Assembly (NCBI RefSeq): GCF_004348895.1
Contig: NZ_RRZK01000036.1
Location: 124,001 to 188,000, forward strand
Reading direction: 5' to 3'
DNA from: Pseudomonas vancouverensis
Lineage (GTDB): Bacteria; Pseudomonadota; Gammaproteobacteria; Pseudomonadales; Pseudomonadaceae
DNA: 64,000 nt
The notes under the pieces: model-generated
Told to the model about the DNA's origin: nothing
The model's input: only the letters and a program-made list of their open reading frames with translations
Database searches by the model: none
Shown: in pieces, positions 17,383 through 26,665 of the stretch
Layout: every line of letters starts with the position of its first letter
How positions within the stretch are numbered: the stretch's first letter is position 1
Translations under genes and position numbers: made by a program

Positions 17383-19656
17383 TCAAATACGCCGTGTGGC
17401 GTAACGCTTGAGCATGCTCGGTACATCGAGAATCAGCGCGATGCGGCCGTCACCGGTAATGGTGGCGCCGGACATGCCCGGGGTTCCCTGGAGCATTTTG
17501 CCCAATGGCTTGATGACCACTTCTTCCTGGCCCACCAGCTGATCGACGACGAAGCCGATCCGCTGGGTGCCCACCGAAAGAATCACCACATGGCCTTCGC
17601 GCTGCTCTTCGTGAGCGGCGGAGCTGACCAGCCAGCGTTTGAGGTAGAACAATGGCAAGGCCTTGTCCCGCACGATCACCACTTCCTGGCCGTCGACGAC
17701 GTTGGTGGTCGACAGGTCGAGGTGGAAGATCTCGTTGACGTTGACCAGCGGGAACGCAAACGCCTGGTTGCCAAGCATGACCATCAGCGTCGGCATGATC
17801 GCCAGGGTCAGCGGCACCTTGATGACGATCTTCGAACCCTGGCCCTTGGCCGAGTAGATGTTGATCGAGCCGTTGAGCTGGGAGATCTTGGTTTTCACCA
17901 CGTCCATGCCCACGCCACGACCCGACACGTCGGAAATCTCGGTCTTGGTCGAGAAACCCGGGGCGAAGATCAGGTTGTAGCACTCGGTGTCGCTCAGGCG
18001 GTCGGCCGCGTCCTTGTCCATTACGCCGCGCTTCACAGCGATGGCACGCAGGACGTTCGGGTCCATGCCCTTGCCATCATCGGAGATCGACAGCAGGATG
18101 TGATCGCCTTCCTGTTCCGCCGCCAGCACCACCTTGCCGCCACGGGCCTTGCCCGAGGCTTCACGTTCTTCCGGCGACTCGATGCCGTGGTCGACGGCGT
18201 TGCGCACCAAGTGGACCAGTGGATCGGCCAGGGCCTCGACAAGGTTCTTGTCGAGGTCGGTTTCTTCGCCGACCAGCTCCAGGTTGATCTCTTTCTTGAG
18301 CTGGCGAGCCAGGTCGCGAACCAGGCGCGGGAAGCGCCCGAAGACCTTCTTGATCGGTTGCATCCGGGTCTTCATGACCGCGGTTTGCAGGTCGGCGGTA
18401 ACCACATCGAGATTGGATACGGCCTTGGACATGGCTTCATCGGCGCTGTTGGCGCCCAGTCGAACCAGGCGGTTTCGCACCAGCACCAGTTCGCCGACCA
18501 TGTTCATGATTTCGTCGAGACGCGCGGTGTCGACACGCACGGTGGTCTCGGCTTCACTCGCCGGTTTTTCCGGCGGTGGCGCAGCCGGTGCACGGGCAGC
18601 AGCTGGCGCAGCAGCGGCGGCAGGCGCCGGTGTTTCGGCTTTCGGCTCAGGCGCCTTGGCCACCGGTTTCGGTGCCGCGGCCTTGGTCGGGGTGGACGCT
18701 ACAGAGGCGTTCGCGCCATTGGCGACGTTAGCCGTGCCGACTTCACTGAACTTGCCTTTGCCGTGCAATTCGTCGAGCAGCGATTCGAACTCGTGATCGG
18801 TGATCAGATCACTGCCAGCCGCTGCGGCGGCGGGGGTTGCCGGCGCCGGTACGGAGGCAATGGCCGATTCCAGCGCTTCAACGGCAAAGTTGCCCTTGCC
18901 GTGCAACTGATCAAGCAGCGCCTCGAATTCTTCGTCGGTAATGTCGGAGCTGTCGCCGGCCGCTTTCGGCGCGTCGGGTGTTGCCGGGGCTGCCGGAGTC
19001 GCAGGCAGCGCATCGACGGCGAACTGGCCTTTGCCATGCAGTTGATCGAGCAGCGACTCGAACTCGGCATCGGTGATTTCATCGCTCGCCGTCGCGTCGT
19101 CAGCAGGCGCGACAACGGCAGCCGGAGCCTCGGCCTGAGCCTTGACGGCATTGAGCGAGTCCAGCAGTTGTTCGAATTCGTTATCGGTGATGTCACCCGA
19201 TTCGGCCGGCGCTTCAGGCGCCTCGACCACTTGGGCCACCGGTGCGGCGACGGCTTCGTCAGCCGACTGCGGCTCGGCCAGACGGGCCAGTGCCGCGAGC
19301 AATTCAGGTGTAGCCGCGGTGATCGGGCTGCGCTCGCGGACTTCGCTGAACATGCTGTTCACCGCGTCCAGCGCTTCGAGCACCACGTCCATCAATTCGG
19401 AGTCAACGCGACGCTCACCCTTGCGCAGGATGTCGAACACGTTCTCGGCGATGTGGCAGCACTCCACCAGCTCGTTGAGCTGGAGGAAGCCGGCGCCCCC
19501 TTTTACAGTGTGAAAACCGCGAAAAATTGCATTGAGCAGATCCGCATCATCCGGCCGGCTTTCCAGCTCGACCAGTTGTTCGGACAGTTGCTCTAGAATC
19601 TCGCCGGCCTCAACCAGGAAATCCTGAAGGATCTCTTCATCGGCGCCGAAGCTCAT
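17383..19656 (-). CDS. cheA: Chemotaxis histidine kinase CheA
   Basis: This 757-aa protein has a single N-terminal Hpt domain (His49 in FRGFHTVKGGAGF). A 250-residue Ala/Pro linker follows with four copies of an acidic motif ITDxEFExLLDxL (starting about 156, 194, 239 and 285). Then come a P3 dimerisation domain (about 372-435), a P4 ATPase domain (NAVDHGIE, DDGKGM, GRGVGMDVV) and a C-terminal P5 CheW-like domain. It phosphorylates CheY and CheB. The linker repeats may bind ParP or response regulators. It is the long Pseudomonas flagellar-cluster type. Confidence 0.93.
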   Translation of the reverse strand: MSFGADEEILQDFLVEAGEILEQLSEQLVELESRPDDADLLNAIFRGFHTVKGGAGFLQLNELVECCHIAENVFDILRKGERRVDSELMDVVLEALDAVNSMFSEVRERSPITAATPELLAALARLAEPQSADEAVAAPVAQVVEAPEAPAESGDITDNEFEQLLDSLNAVKAQAEAPAAVVAPADDATASDEITDAEFESLLDQLHGKGQFAVDALPATPAAPATPDAPKAAGDSSDITDEEFEALLDQLHGKGNFAVEALESAIASVPAPATPAAAAAGSDLITDHEFESLLDELHGKGKFSEVGTANVANGANASVASTPTKAAAPKPVAKAPEPKAETPAPAAAAAPAAARAPAAPPPEKPASEAETTVRVDTARLDEIMNMVGELVLVRNRLVRLGANSADEAMSKAVSNLDVVTADLQTAVMKTRMQPIKKVFGRFPRLVRDLARQLKKEINLELVGEETDLDKNLVEALADPLVHLVRNAVDHGIESPEEREASGKARGGKVVLAAEQEGDHILLSISDDGKGMDPNVLRAIAVKRGVMDKDAADRLSDTECYNLIFAPGFSTKTEISDVSGRGVGMDVVKTKISQLNGSINIYSAKGQGSKIVIKVPLTLAIMPTLMVMLGNQAFAFPLVNVNEIFHLDLSTTNVVDGQEVVIVRDKALPLFYLKRWLVSSAAHEEQREGHVVILSVGTQRIGFVVDQLVGQEEVVIKPLGKMLQGTPGMSGATITGDGRIALILDVPSMLKRYATRRI
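18748..19191 (-). repeat. Four tandem motif repeats inside cheA
   Basis: Coding repeats of an 18-residue unit, consensus ITDxEFExLLDQLHGKG, occur every 38-47 residues. Copies 2-4 share LHGKG; copy 1 lacks it (SLNAVKA). The spacers are Ala/Pro-rich. The DNA is also repeated (for example ATGCAGTTGATCGAGCAGCG and near matches about 134 bp apart), so copy number may vary by recombination between strains. Confidence 0.85.
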
Positions 19657-19708
19657 TAAGGGGGTGCTCCTAAAGGTCTAAAACCTGAAAACCTAAAATG
19701 CCCGGGTT

Positions 19709-20497
19709 CTAGAACCCTAGGCTGGATAGCAAATCGTCCACATCGTCCTGACCGGACACAACGTCTTCTCTTTTATCGGCATGAATCTGCGGACCTTCAC
19801 CCTGAGAGAGATGTTTTTGTGGATCTTTTTCCGCAAGCATGGCCGCGCGGTCATGTTCGATGCCGGCAAAGCGGTCCACCTGACTGGCCATCAGCACAAG
19901 CTTGAGCAGGTTGCTTTCCACTTCGGTGACCAGGGCGGTCACTCGCTTGATCACCTGGCCGGTGAGGTCCTGGTAATCCTGAGCCAGCAGGATGTCGTTC
20001 AGATCGCTCGACACCGCGCGATTGTCCGCGCTGCTGCGCGTCAGGAAGCCGTCGACCCGCCGTGCCAGCGCGCGGAACTCTTCAGCGCCGACTTCACGAC
20101 GCATGAAGCGTCCCCAGTCCGCGCTCAAGGCCTGGGCCTCATCGGCCAGGCTGTTGACCAGCGGCGTGGCGTTTTCCACCAGGTCCATGGTGCGATTGGC
20201 CGCCGCCTCGGTCAGCTTGACCACATACCCCAGACGCTCGGTGGCGTCAGTGATCTGCGAGACTTCCTCGGCTTGCGGCATGTGCGGGTCAATCTGGAAA
20301 TTGACGATCGCACTGTGCAGCTCGCGGGTGAGCTTGCCCACTTCCTGATACAGGCCGCGGTCACGGGTCTGGTTGAGCTCATGGATCAATTGCACAGCGT
20401 CGCCGAACTTGCCTTTTTCAAGGCTTGCGACCAACTCGACGGCGTGTTTTTTCAGGGTCGATTCGAAATCGCCCAGTGAAGTTTCGTTATTGCCCAT
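19709..20497 (-). CDS. cheZ: CheY-P phosphatase CheZ
   Basis: In this 262-aa helical protein, DILLAQDYQDLTGQVIKRV is the CheZ core with the catalytic Gln (QDLTGQ), and the C-terminal end DDVDDLLSSLGF is the amphipathic CheY-binding helix. CheZ dephosphorylates CheY. I use ATG 20497 (MGNNETS); an upstream in-frame GTG at 20515 would add six residues. It is 21 bp from cheY and 52 bp from cheA. Confidence 0.9.
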   Translation of the reverse strand: MGNNETSLGDFESTLKKHAVELVASLEKGKFGDAVQLIHELNQTRDRGLYQEVGKLTRELHSAIVNFQIDPHMPQAEEVSQITDATERLGYVVKLTEAAANRTMDLVENATPLVNSLADEAQALSADWGRFMRREVGAEEFRALARRVDGFLTRSSADNRAVSSDLNDILLAQDYQDLTGQVIKRVTALVTEVESNLLKLVLMASQVDRFAGIEHDRAAMLAEKDPQKHLSQGEGPQIHADKREDVVSGQDDVDDLLSSLGF

Positions 20498-20518
20498 AGC
20501 TCCCCCGTGGCGCACTCA

Positions 20519-20890
20519 TCAACCGATGCGTTCGAAAATCTTCTCGATTTTTTCTTTCAACGCCTGGGCCGTGAAGGGTTTGACCACATAGCCGTTAACG
20601 CCGGCCTGGGCCGCTTCGATGATCTGCTCGCGCTTGGCTTCAGCGGTGACCATCAGCACCGGCAGGTGCTTGAGCTTTTCATCGGCGCGCACGTGGCGCA
20701 GCAGATCGATACCGGTCATGCCAGGCATGTTCCAGTCCGTTACCAGAAAGTCGATGCTTCCGCTGTTGAGCACCGGAATGGCGGTGGTGCCATCGTCGGC
20801 CTCGACGGTGTTGGTGAACCCAAGGTCACGCAGCAGGTTCTTGATGATCCGCCGCATCGTTGAGAAGTCATCAACGATGAGGATTTTCAT
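20519..20890 (-). CDS. cheY: Chemotaxis response regulator CheY
   Basis: This 123-aa single receiver domain has acidic pocket Asp7/Asp8, phospho-acceptor Asp52 (VTDWNMPGM), Thr82 and Lys104. Phospho-CheY binds FliM/FliN to change motor rotation. The start is debatable. ATG 20890 gives the usual family N-terminus (MKILIVDD), but GGAGG lies 19 bases away from it and at ideal distance from a TTG at 20902, which would add four residues (MDKN). Confidence 0.93.
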   Translation of the reverse strand: MKILIVDDFSTMRRIIKNLLRDLGFTNTVEADDGTTAIPVLNSGSIDFLVTDWNMPGMTGIDLLRHVRADEKLKHLPVLMVTAEAKREQIIEAAQAGVNGYVVKPFTAQALKEKIEKIFERIG

Positions 20891-21056
20891 GTTCTTGTCC
20901 AATTCGACCTCCAAGCAGTCTTAAACGCGCCCAGCACCTGGACGCGCCATTTCAATCAATCCGGCAAACACTCAATGACTGTCTGGAGCACAACAGATCG
21001 AGACCGGCGCAGCTCAACACCACACCGGCTCCGTTCGCAGTGTCCCCACACTGCCT

Positions 21057-21797
21057 TCAGCGCGCTCGCCACTCCCCCAAACGCCCCCGCAAACGGGCCG
21101 CGCACTGGCTGTGTAACTGGCTGACCCGAGATTCGCTGACCCCCAGGACCTCACCGATTTCCTTGAGGTTCAGCTCTTCGTCGTAGTACAGCGCCAACAC
21201 CAGTCGCTCACGCTCCGGCAAATTGGCAATCGCATCCGCCAGCGCCGCCTGGAAGCGTTCATCTTCCAGATCGCGTGACGGCTCGAGATGAGCGCTCGCG
21301 CCATCCTCGTGCAGCCCTTCGTGTTCGCCGTCCTGCAACAGATCGTCGAAACTGAATAACCGGCTGCCCAGGGTGTCGTTCAAAATTCCGTAGTAATCAT
21401 CGAGACTCAATTGGAGTTCGGCCGCAACTTCGTGATCTTTAGCGTCACGACCGGTTTTAGCTTCAATCGAGCGAATGGCATCGCTGACCATGCGCGTATT
21501 TCTGTGCACCGAACGTGGCGCCCAGTCACCCTTGCGCACTTCATCGAGCATCGCCCCACGGATGCGGATGCCCGCGTAGGTCTCGAAACTCGCGCCTTTG
21601 CTGGCGTCGTATTTGGTCGAGACTTCGAGCAGGCCGATCATCCCGGCCTGGATCAGGTCTTCGACCTGGACACTGGCCGGCAGACGCGCCAGCAAGTGGT
21701 AGGCAATGCGTTTGACCAGCGGCGCGTAACGCTCGATCAGCTCGTACTGCGCATCGCGAGCCGACTTCTTGTAGAGGTTGTAACCGCTGGCGGTCAT
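21057..21797 (-). CDS. fliA: Flagellar sigma factor FliA (sigma-28)
   Basis: This 246-aa sigma-70-family factor has region 2 (about 18-90, VEDLIQAGMIGLLEVSTKYD), region 3 (about 120-165) and a region 4 helix-turn-helix (about 212-240, LKEIGEVLGVSESRVSQLHS). It transcribes late flagellar genes such as fliC, whose sigma-28-like promoter is visible at 52850-52876. The start at ATG 21797 gives the ATGA overlap with fleN; the open frame further upstream is inside fleN. About 165 bp without a clear promoter separate it from cheY. Confidence 0.95.
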   Translation of the reverse strand: MTASGYNLYKKSARDAQYELIERYAPLVKRIAYHLLARLPASVQVEDLIQAGMIGLLEVSTKYDASKGASFETYAGIRIRGAMLDEVRKGDWAPRSVHRNTRMVSDAIRSIEAKTGRDAKDHEVAAELQLSLDDYYGILNDTLGSRLFSFDDLLQDGEHEGLHEDGASAHLEPSRDLEDERFQAALADAIANLPERERLVLALYYDEELNLKEIGEVLGVSESRVSQLHSQCAARLRGRLGEWRAR

Positions 21798-22624
21798 AGC
21801 ACGGGTCCTGCCGTTTGTTGCACGAGACGCTCGACGAAAAACTCCAGGTGCCCACGCGGGTTGGCAGGCAACGGCCAGGTGTCGACCTTCTGCGCGATGG
21901 CCTTGAACGCCAGCGAGCACTTGGAACGCGGGAACGCCTCATACACGGCGCGTTGCTTTTGCACGGCCTTGCGAACGCTTTCGTCGTACGGCACGGCGCC
22001 GACGTATTGTAGGGCGACGTCGAGGAAGCGATCGGTGACCTTGGTCAACTTGGCGAACAGGTTGCGCCCTTCCTGCGGGCTCTGAGCCATGTTGGCGAGG
22101 ACGCGGAAGCGGTTCATGCCGTAGTCACGGTTGAGCAGTTTGATCAGGGCGTAGGCGTCGGTGATCGAGGTAGGCTCGTCGCAGACCACCAGAAGGACTT
22201 CCTGGGCGGCACGAACGAAGCTCACCACCGAATCACCAATGCCGGCGGCGGTGTCGATCACCAGCACGTCGAGGTTGTCGCCGATATCGCTGAAAGCCTG
22301 GATCAGGCCAGCGTGTTGCGCCGGGCTAAGGTGCACCATGCTCTGGGTGCCGGAAGCGGCCGGAACGATGCGGATGCCACCGGGACCTTGCAACAGGACG
22401 TCGCGCAGCTCGCAGCGGCCTTCGATCACGTCGGCCAGGGTACGTTTGGGTGTCAGGCCCAGCAGGACGTCGACGTTCGCCAGGCCCAGGTCGGCGTCCA
22501 GCAGCATGACGCGCCGGCCAAGCTCAGCCAAGGCCAGGGACAAGTTCACTGACACGTTTGTTTTGCCGACGCCACCTTTGCCGCCGGTCACCGCGATCAC
22601 CTGTACGGGATGCATGCTGCCCAT
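21794..22624 (-). CDS. fleN: Flagellar number regulator FleN (MinD-like ATPase)
   Basis: This 276-aa protein has deviant Walker A KGGVGKTN (residues 16-23) and DADLGLANVDVLLGL, typical of FleN/FlhG. It antagonises FleQ and so limits polar flagellar number, working with FlhF encoded just upstream. It overlaps fliA by 4 bp. A 116-bp gap without evident genes separates it from flhF. Confidence 0.94.
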   Translation of the reverse strand: MGSMHPVQVIAVTGGKGGVGKTNVSVNLSLALAELGRRVMLLDADLGLANVDVLLGLTPKRTLADVIEGRCELRDVLLQGPGGIRIVPAASGTQSMVHLSPAQHAGLIQAFSDIGDNLDVLVIDTAAGIGDSVVSFVRAAQEVLLVVCDEPTSITDAYALIKLLNRDYGMNRFRVLANMAQSPQEGRNLFAKLTKVTDRFLDVALQYVGAVPYDESVRKAVQKQRAVYEAFPRSKCSLAFKAIAQKVDTWPLPANPRGHLEFFVERLVQQTAGPVL

Positions 22625-22740
22625 GTTAATTCTTTACCTTGTCTTGCATAGACGGAGGCCACATTACTGGCTGCGCGTTCTCAACCGGAACAATGCATGG
22701 CAGACCATCGATGTAGGTACAAAAACGGTTCATTGTCACC

Positions 22741-24066
22741 TCAGCCAACCTGCTTGGTCGGACTGTGGTAAATGTCAGCGAACATGTCTGCCATGGCTTC
22801 TTCGCTGGGTTCTTCCTGCATTTGCACGCTGACGGCACGACTGACCAACTGATGACGTCGCGGCAGATGCAAGTCATCCGGAATCCGCGGACCATCGGTC
22901 AGATAAGCCACGGGTAACTCGTGGCTGATGGCAAGGCTCAACACCTCACCCAGACTGGCCGTTTCATCCAGTTTAGTCAGGATGCAGCCAGCAAGCCCGC
23001 AACGCTTGTAACTGTGATAAGCGGCGGTCAAAACCTGTTTCTGGCTGGTGGTGGCCAGGACCAGATAATTCTTCGAACGGATGCCACGACCGGCCAGGCT
23101 TTCGAGCTGCATGCGCAACGCTGGATCGCTGGCCTGCAGGCCTGCGGTATCAATCAGCACCACGCGCTTGCGCAGCAGAGGCTCCAGCGCCTGCACCAGC
23201 GACTGACCCGGATCGACATGGGTCACCGACACATTGAGGATACGCCCCAAGGTCTTGAGTTGCTCCTGGGCACCAATACGGAAGCTGTCCATGCTCACCA
23301 GCGCGATGTTCTGCGCGCCGTACTTGAGCACATAACGGGCCGCCAGCTTGGCCAGGGTGGTGGTCTTGCCCATGCCGGCCGGACCGACCATGGCAATGAC
23401 ACCGCCCTCTTCCAGAGGTTCGATTTCCGGCGTGACGATCATCCGCGCCAGGTGCGCCAACAGCATGCGCCAGGCCTGACGGGGCTCTTCGATGTCGGTG
23501 ATCATGGCCAGCAGATCGCGGGACAACGGACCGGACAAACCGATGCGCTGCAGACGACGCCAAAGGTTGGCTTGATCCGGCTGGCTGCCCTGCAATTGAT
23601 TCCAGGCCAGCGAGCCGAGCTGGACTTCCATCAACTCGCGCAGGCTGTTGAGCTCGGAACGCATCGAGTCAAGCGCACGCGGGTCAACACCGGCAATCGG
23701 GGCTGGCGCGGGAGCGGGACGACGCGGCTCGGCGTAGGTCGGTTCGATCAGCGGTTCGGCCGCGGTCAATGGCAGACCGGCGAACAACTGGCGATTGGTG
23801 CTGTTGTCGCTCTCGCCTTCGCTGCGCAGGCTCAGTTCCGCCTGAGCGGTGACGATCCGCGACTGGGTCTTGCGCAGCTCGTCTTCGAGTTCCATGTTCG
23901 GAACCCGAGGCGCCAGCGCCGACAATTTGTAATCCAGCGCCGCCGTCAGCTCGACACCACCGGCGATGCGGCGGTTGCCAATGATGGCGGCATCAGCGCC
24001 CAGCTCATCACGAACCAGCTTCATGGCCTGACGCATATCGGCGGCGAAAAAACGCTTAACTTGCAT
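22741..24066 (-). CDS. flhF: Polar flagellar localisation GTPase FlhF
   Basis: This 441-aa SRP-type GTPase has a basic N-terminal B domain (1-110), an NG domain with G1 GPAGMGKTT (228-236), DTAG at the G3 position (VLIDTAGLQ) and TKLDE as G4. The Pro/Ala segment around 113-125 links the two. FlhF places the flagellum at the cell pole. It lies 11 bp after the flhA stop codon, in the same transcript. Confidence 0.94.
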   Translation of the reverse strand: MQVKRFFAADMRQAMKLVRDELGADAAIIGNRRIAGGVELTAALDYKLSALAPRVPNMELEDELRKTQSRIVTAQAELSLRSEGESDNSTNRQLFAGLPLTAAEPLIEPTYAEPRRPAPAPAPIAGVDPRALDSMRSELNSLRELMEVQLGSLAWNQLQGSQPDQANLWRRLQRIGLSGPLSRDLLAMITDIEEPRQAWRMLLAHLARMIVTPEIEPLEEGGVIAMVGPAGMGKTTTLAKLAARYVLKYGAQNIALVSMDSFRIGAQEQLKTLGRILNVSVTHVDPGQSLVQALEPLLRKRVVLIDTAGLQASDPALRMQLESLAGRGIRSKNYLVLATTSQKQVLTAAYHSYKRCGLAGCILTKLDETASLGEVLSLAISHELPVAYLTDGPRIPDDLHLPRRHQLVSRAVSVQMQEEPSEEAMADMFADIYHSPTKQVG

Positions 24067-24077
24067 AAACCACTACC

Positions 24078-26207
24078 TCAGCCGTTGGGCCCTACTGTCG
24101 CAACGATGGTCACTTGCTTGTTGTCAGGGATTTCCTGGTAAGCCAACACATGCAAACCCGGGACTGCGAGCCGGCCAAATCGCGAGAGCATCGCGCGAAC
24201 CGGACCGGCCACCAGCAGAATCACCGGTTGACCTTGCATCTCCTGGCGCTGCGCCGCATCGATCAGCGAGCGTTGCAGCTTCTCAGCCATGCTTGGCTCC
24301 AGCAGAACGCCCTCTTCCGAGCCTTGTCCTGCCTTCTGCAGACTATTGAGCAATATTTGTTCCAACCTTGGCTCCAGCGTGATCACTGGCAGCTCCGAGT
24401 CAGTCCCCACAATGCTTTGCACGATGGCGCGGGACACGCCGACGCGCACCGCAGCCACCAAAGCGGCAGTATCTTGACTCTTCGCGGCATTGTTGGCGAT
24501 GGCCTCGGCAATGCTGCGGATATCGCGCACCGGCACCTGTTCGGCCAGTAGCGCTTGCAGCACCTTGAGCAATTGCGACAGCGATACCACGCCCGGCACC
24601 AACTCTTCGGCGAGTTTTGGCGAGCTTTTCGCCAGCAATTGCATGAGTTGCTGCACTTCCTCGTGGCCGATCAGCTCGCTGGAATGTTTGTACAGAATCT
24701 GGTTCAAGTGGGTCGCCACTACCGTACTGGCATCGACCACCGTGTAACCGAGGGATTGCGCCTGGGCACGCTGGCTGATTTCGATCCAGACCGCCTCCAG
24801 GCCGAAAGCCGGATCTTTGGCGGTAATGCCGTTGAGCGTGCCGTAGACCTGCCCAGGGTTGATCGCCAGCTCGCGATCCGGGTAAATCTCCGCCTCGGCC
24901 AGGATCACCCCCATCAGGGTCAGGCGATAGGCGCTCGGCGCCAGGTCGAGGTTGTCACGGATATGCACGGTAGGCATAAGGAAGCCGAGGTCCTGGGAGA
25001 GCTTCTTGCGCACGCCCTTGATCCGCGCCAGCAACTGACCACCCTGGTTGCGGTCCACGAGCGGAATCAGGCGATAACCTACTTCCAGGCCAATCATGTC
25101 GATCGGGGTCACGTCATCCCAGCCAAGCTCCTTGGTTTCCTGGGCCCGCGCCGGCGACGGCAGCAGCTCTTGCTGACGCTTGACCTCCTGCAGGGCCTCG
25201 ACCTTGGCGATGTTCTGCTTCTTCCAGAACAGGTAGGCGCCACCTGCGGCGAGGGCTGCCATGCTCAGGAAGGAGAAGTGCGGCATGCCGGGCACCAGGC
25301 CCATGATCGCCATCAGGCCCGCAGCGACCGCCAAGGCTTTTGGCGAAGCGAACATCTGCCGATTGATCTGTTTGCCCATGTCTTCCGAACCGGAAGCACG
25401 GGTCACCATGATCGCTGCTGCTGTAGATAACAACAGTGATGGCAATTGCGCCACCAAACCGTCACCGATGGTCAGCAACGCGTAAACACGACCGGCATCA
25501 CCGAAACTCATGCCGTGCTGGAAGATACCAACCGCCATGCCGCCGATCAGGTTGATGAACAAAATAAGCAAGCCGGCGATGGCGTCACCGCGCACGAACT
25601 TGCTGGCACCGTCCATGGAGCCGTAGAACTCGGCCTCCTGGGCAACTTCCATGCGGCGCAGCTTGGCCTGGTTCTGATCGATCAGGCCGGCGTTGAGGTC
25701 GGCGTCGATCGCCATCTGCTTGCCGGGCATCGCATCGAGCGTAAAGCGCGCGCTGACCTCGGAAATCCGCCCGGCACCCTTGGTCACCACGACGAAGTTG
25801 ATGATCATCAAGATCGCGAACACCACGATACCAACGACGTAGTTGCCGCCGATCACCACCTCACCGAAGGCCTGGATCACCTTGCCCGCTGCGGCATGAC
25901 CGTCCTGGCCATGGAGCATCACCACCCGCGTGGAGGCCACGTTCAGCGCCAGGCGCAGCAGCGTCGCCACCAGCAAAATGGTCGGAAAAACCGCGAAATC
26001 CAGCGGCCGCAGGGCATACACGCAGACCAGCAGGACGACAATCGACAAGGCGATGTTGAAGGTGAAAAACACGTCGAGCAGGAACGGCGGCACCGGCAAC
26101 ATCATCATCGCCAGCATGACCAGCAGCAACAACGGCACGCCCAGATTGCCTCGACTGAGGTCGGCCATGTGCGTGCGCGTGCTGTTGAGTAACTGAGAGC
26201 GATCCAC
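24078..26207 (-). CDS. flhA: Flagellar type III export gate protein FlhA
   Basis: This 709-aa protein has eight N-terminal membrane helices within about the first 330 residues. The conserved cytoplasmic loop (KGAGRISEVSARFTLDAMPG, then KQMAIDADLNAGL) is the FHIPEP signature region. The large cytoplasmic FlhA-C domain spans about 350-709. It is the central component of the export gate. Translation starts at GTG 26207 (MDRSQLLN), which gives the family N-terminus. It is separated from flhB by two plus-strand accessory genes. Confidence 0.95.
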   Translation of the reverse strand: MDRSQLLNSTRTHMADLSRGNLGVPLLLLVMLAMMMLPVPPFLLDVFFTFNIALSIVVLLVCVYALRPLDFAVFPTILLVATLLRLALNVASTRVVMLHGQDGHAAAGKVIQAFGEVVIGGNYVVGIVVFAILMIINFVVVTKGAGRISEVSARFTLDAMPGKQMAIDADLNAGLIDQNQAKLRRMEVAQEAEFYGSMDGASKFVRGDAIAGLLILFINLIGGMAVGIFQHGMSFGDAGRVYALLTIGDGLVAQLPSLLLSTAAAIMVTRASGSEDMGKQINRQMFASPKALAVAAGLMAIMGLVPGMPHFSFLSMAALAAGGAYLFWKKQNIAKVEALQEVKRQQELLPSPARAQETKELGWDDVTPIDMIGLEVGYRLIPLVDRNQGGQLLARIKGVRKKLSQDLGFLMPTVHIRDNLDLAPSAYRLTLMGVILAEAEIYPDRELAINPGQVYGTLNGITAKDPAFGLEAVWIEISQRAQAQSLGYTVVDASTVVATHLNQILYKHSSELIGHEEVQQLMQLLAKSSPKLAEELVPGVVSLSQLLKVLQALLAEQVPVRDIRSIAEAIANNAAKSQDTAALVAAVRVGVSRAIVQSIVGTDSELPVITLEPRLEQILLNSLQKAGQGSEEGVLLEPSMAEKLQRSLIDAAQRQEMQGQPVILLVAGPVRAMLSRFGRLAVPGLHVLAYQEIPDNKQVTIVATVGPNG

Positions 26208-26268
26208 CGGTAATCCCCGTGCCTTTAAAGCAAACTTTTGACGCCTGAAGCCGGCGCAACGGGGCTAC

Positions 26269-26284
26269 TGCAAGAAGCTTTCCA
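26269..26284 (-). promoter_or_regulatory. Possible sigma-54 promoter of flhA
   Basis: TGGAAAGCTTCTTGCA on the minus strand has the invariant GG-N10-GC and the TTGCA of the -12 box, but the -24 box departs from TGGCAC. It lies 62 bp upstream of the flhA GTG. FleQ/sigma-54 control of flhA is established in Pseudomonas; this exact site is inferred. Confidence 0.45.
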
Positions 26285-26500
26285 ACTTTTGCGGAGGGTT
26301 GAAATAGAGGGCATTACAGCAAGGTTTGTATTGCCTGGGCGGGCCTCATCGCGAGCAAGCTCGCTCCCACAAAGGATCAGACTTGACTCAATTCCGGCGC
26401 GCAATACAGAACAAATGTGGGTGCGAGCCTGCTCGCGATGGGGACAGAACTGACACCACATCAATGTACAGAGCTGCACCATACCTATCAGTTCTGCTAG
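26280..26500. repeat. Direct repeat, copy 1 (leader of the delta-60 gene)
   Basis: It runs from TTCCAACTTTTGCGGAGGG to TTCTGCTAG. It matches 28003-28224 along its length, including the same REPIN, the flanking AACAAATGTGGG, CAGAACTGACA and CATCAATGTAC-type blocks and the terminal CTGCTAG. It starts within the probable flhA promoter. See copy 2. Confidence 0.8.
26347..26440. repeat. REPIN inside direct repeat copy 1
   Basis: CATCGCGAGCAAGCTCGCTC at the left and GTGCGAGCCTGCTCGCGATG at the right form inverted REP units, 94 bp in total. The right unit carries two substitutions compared with the REPIN at 28071. Confidence 0.85.
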
Positions 26501-26665
26501 TTCCCCTCCTGCGCGTACGGCGTGACACTACACCTGCATTTGGGTGATCCACAGCCTGCATCCTATGCCAAATCGGCCAGCCAACCATGCCGCCTACCGC
26601 CCAAAGCGAGCGTTCACCCCAGCAAGATAATCAATTGTTTGCCGAGCCTATGGAGATGAACCAGC

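Noticed and set aside
17590-19596. Long plus-strand open frame opposite cheA
   Set aside because: Arg/Gly-rich shadow of CheA; no start context or family motif.
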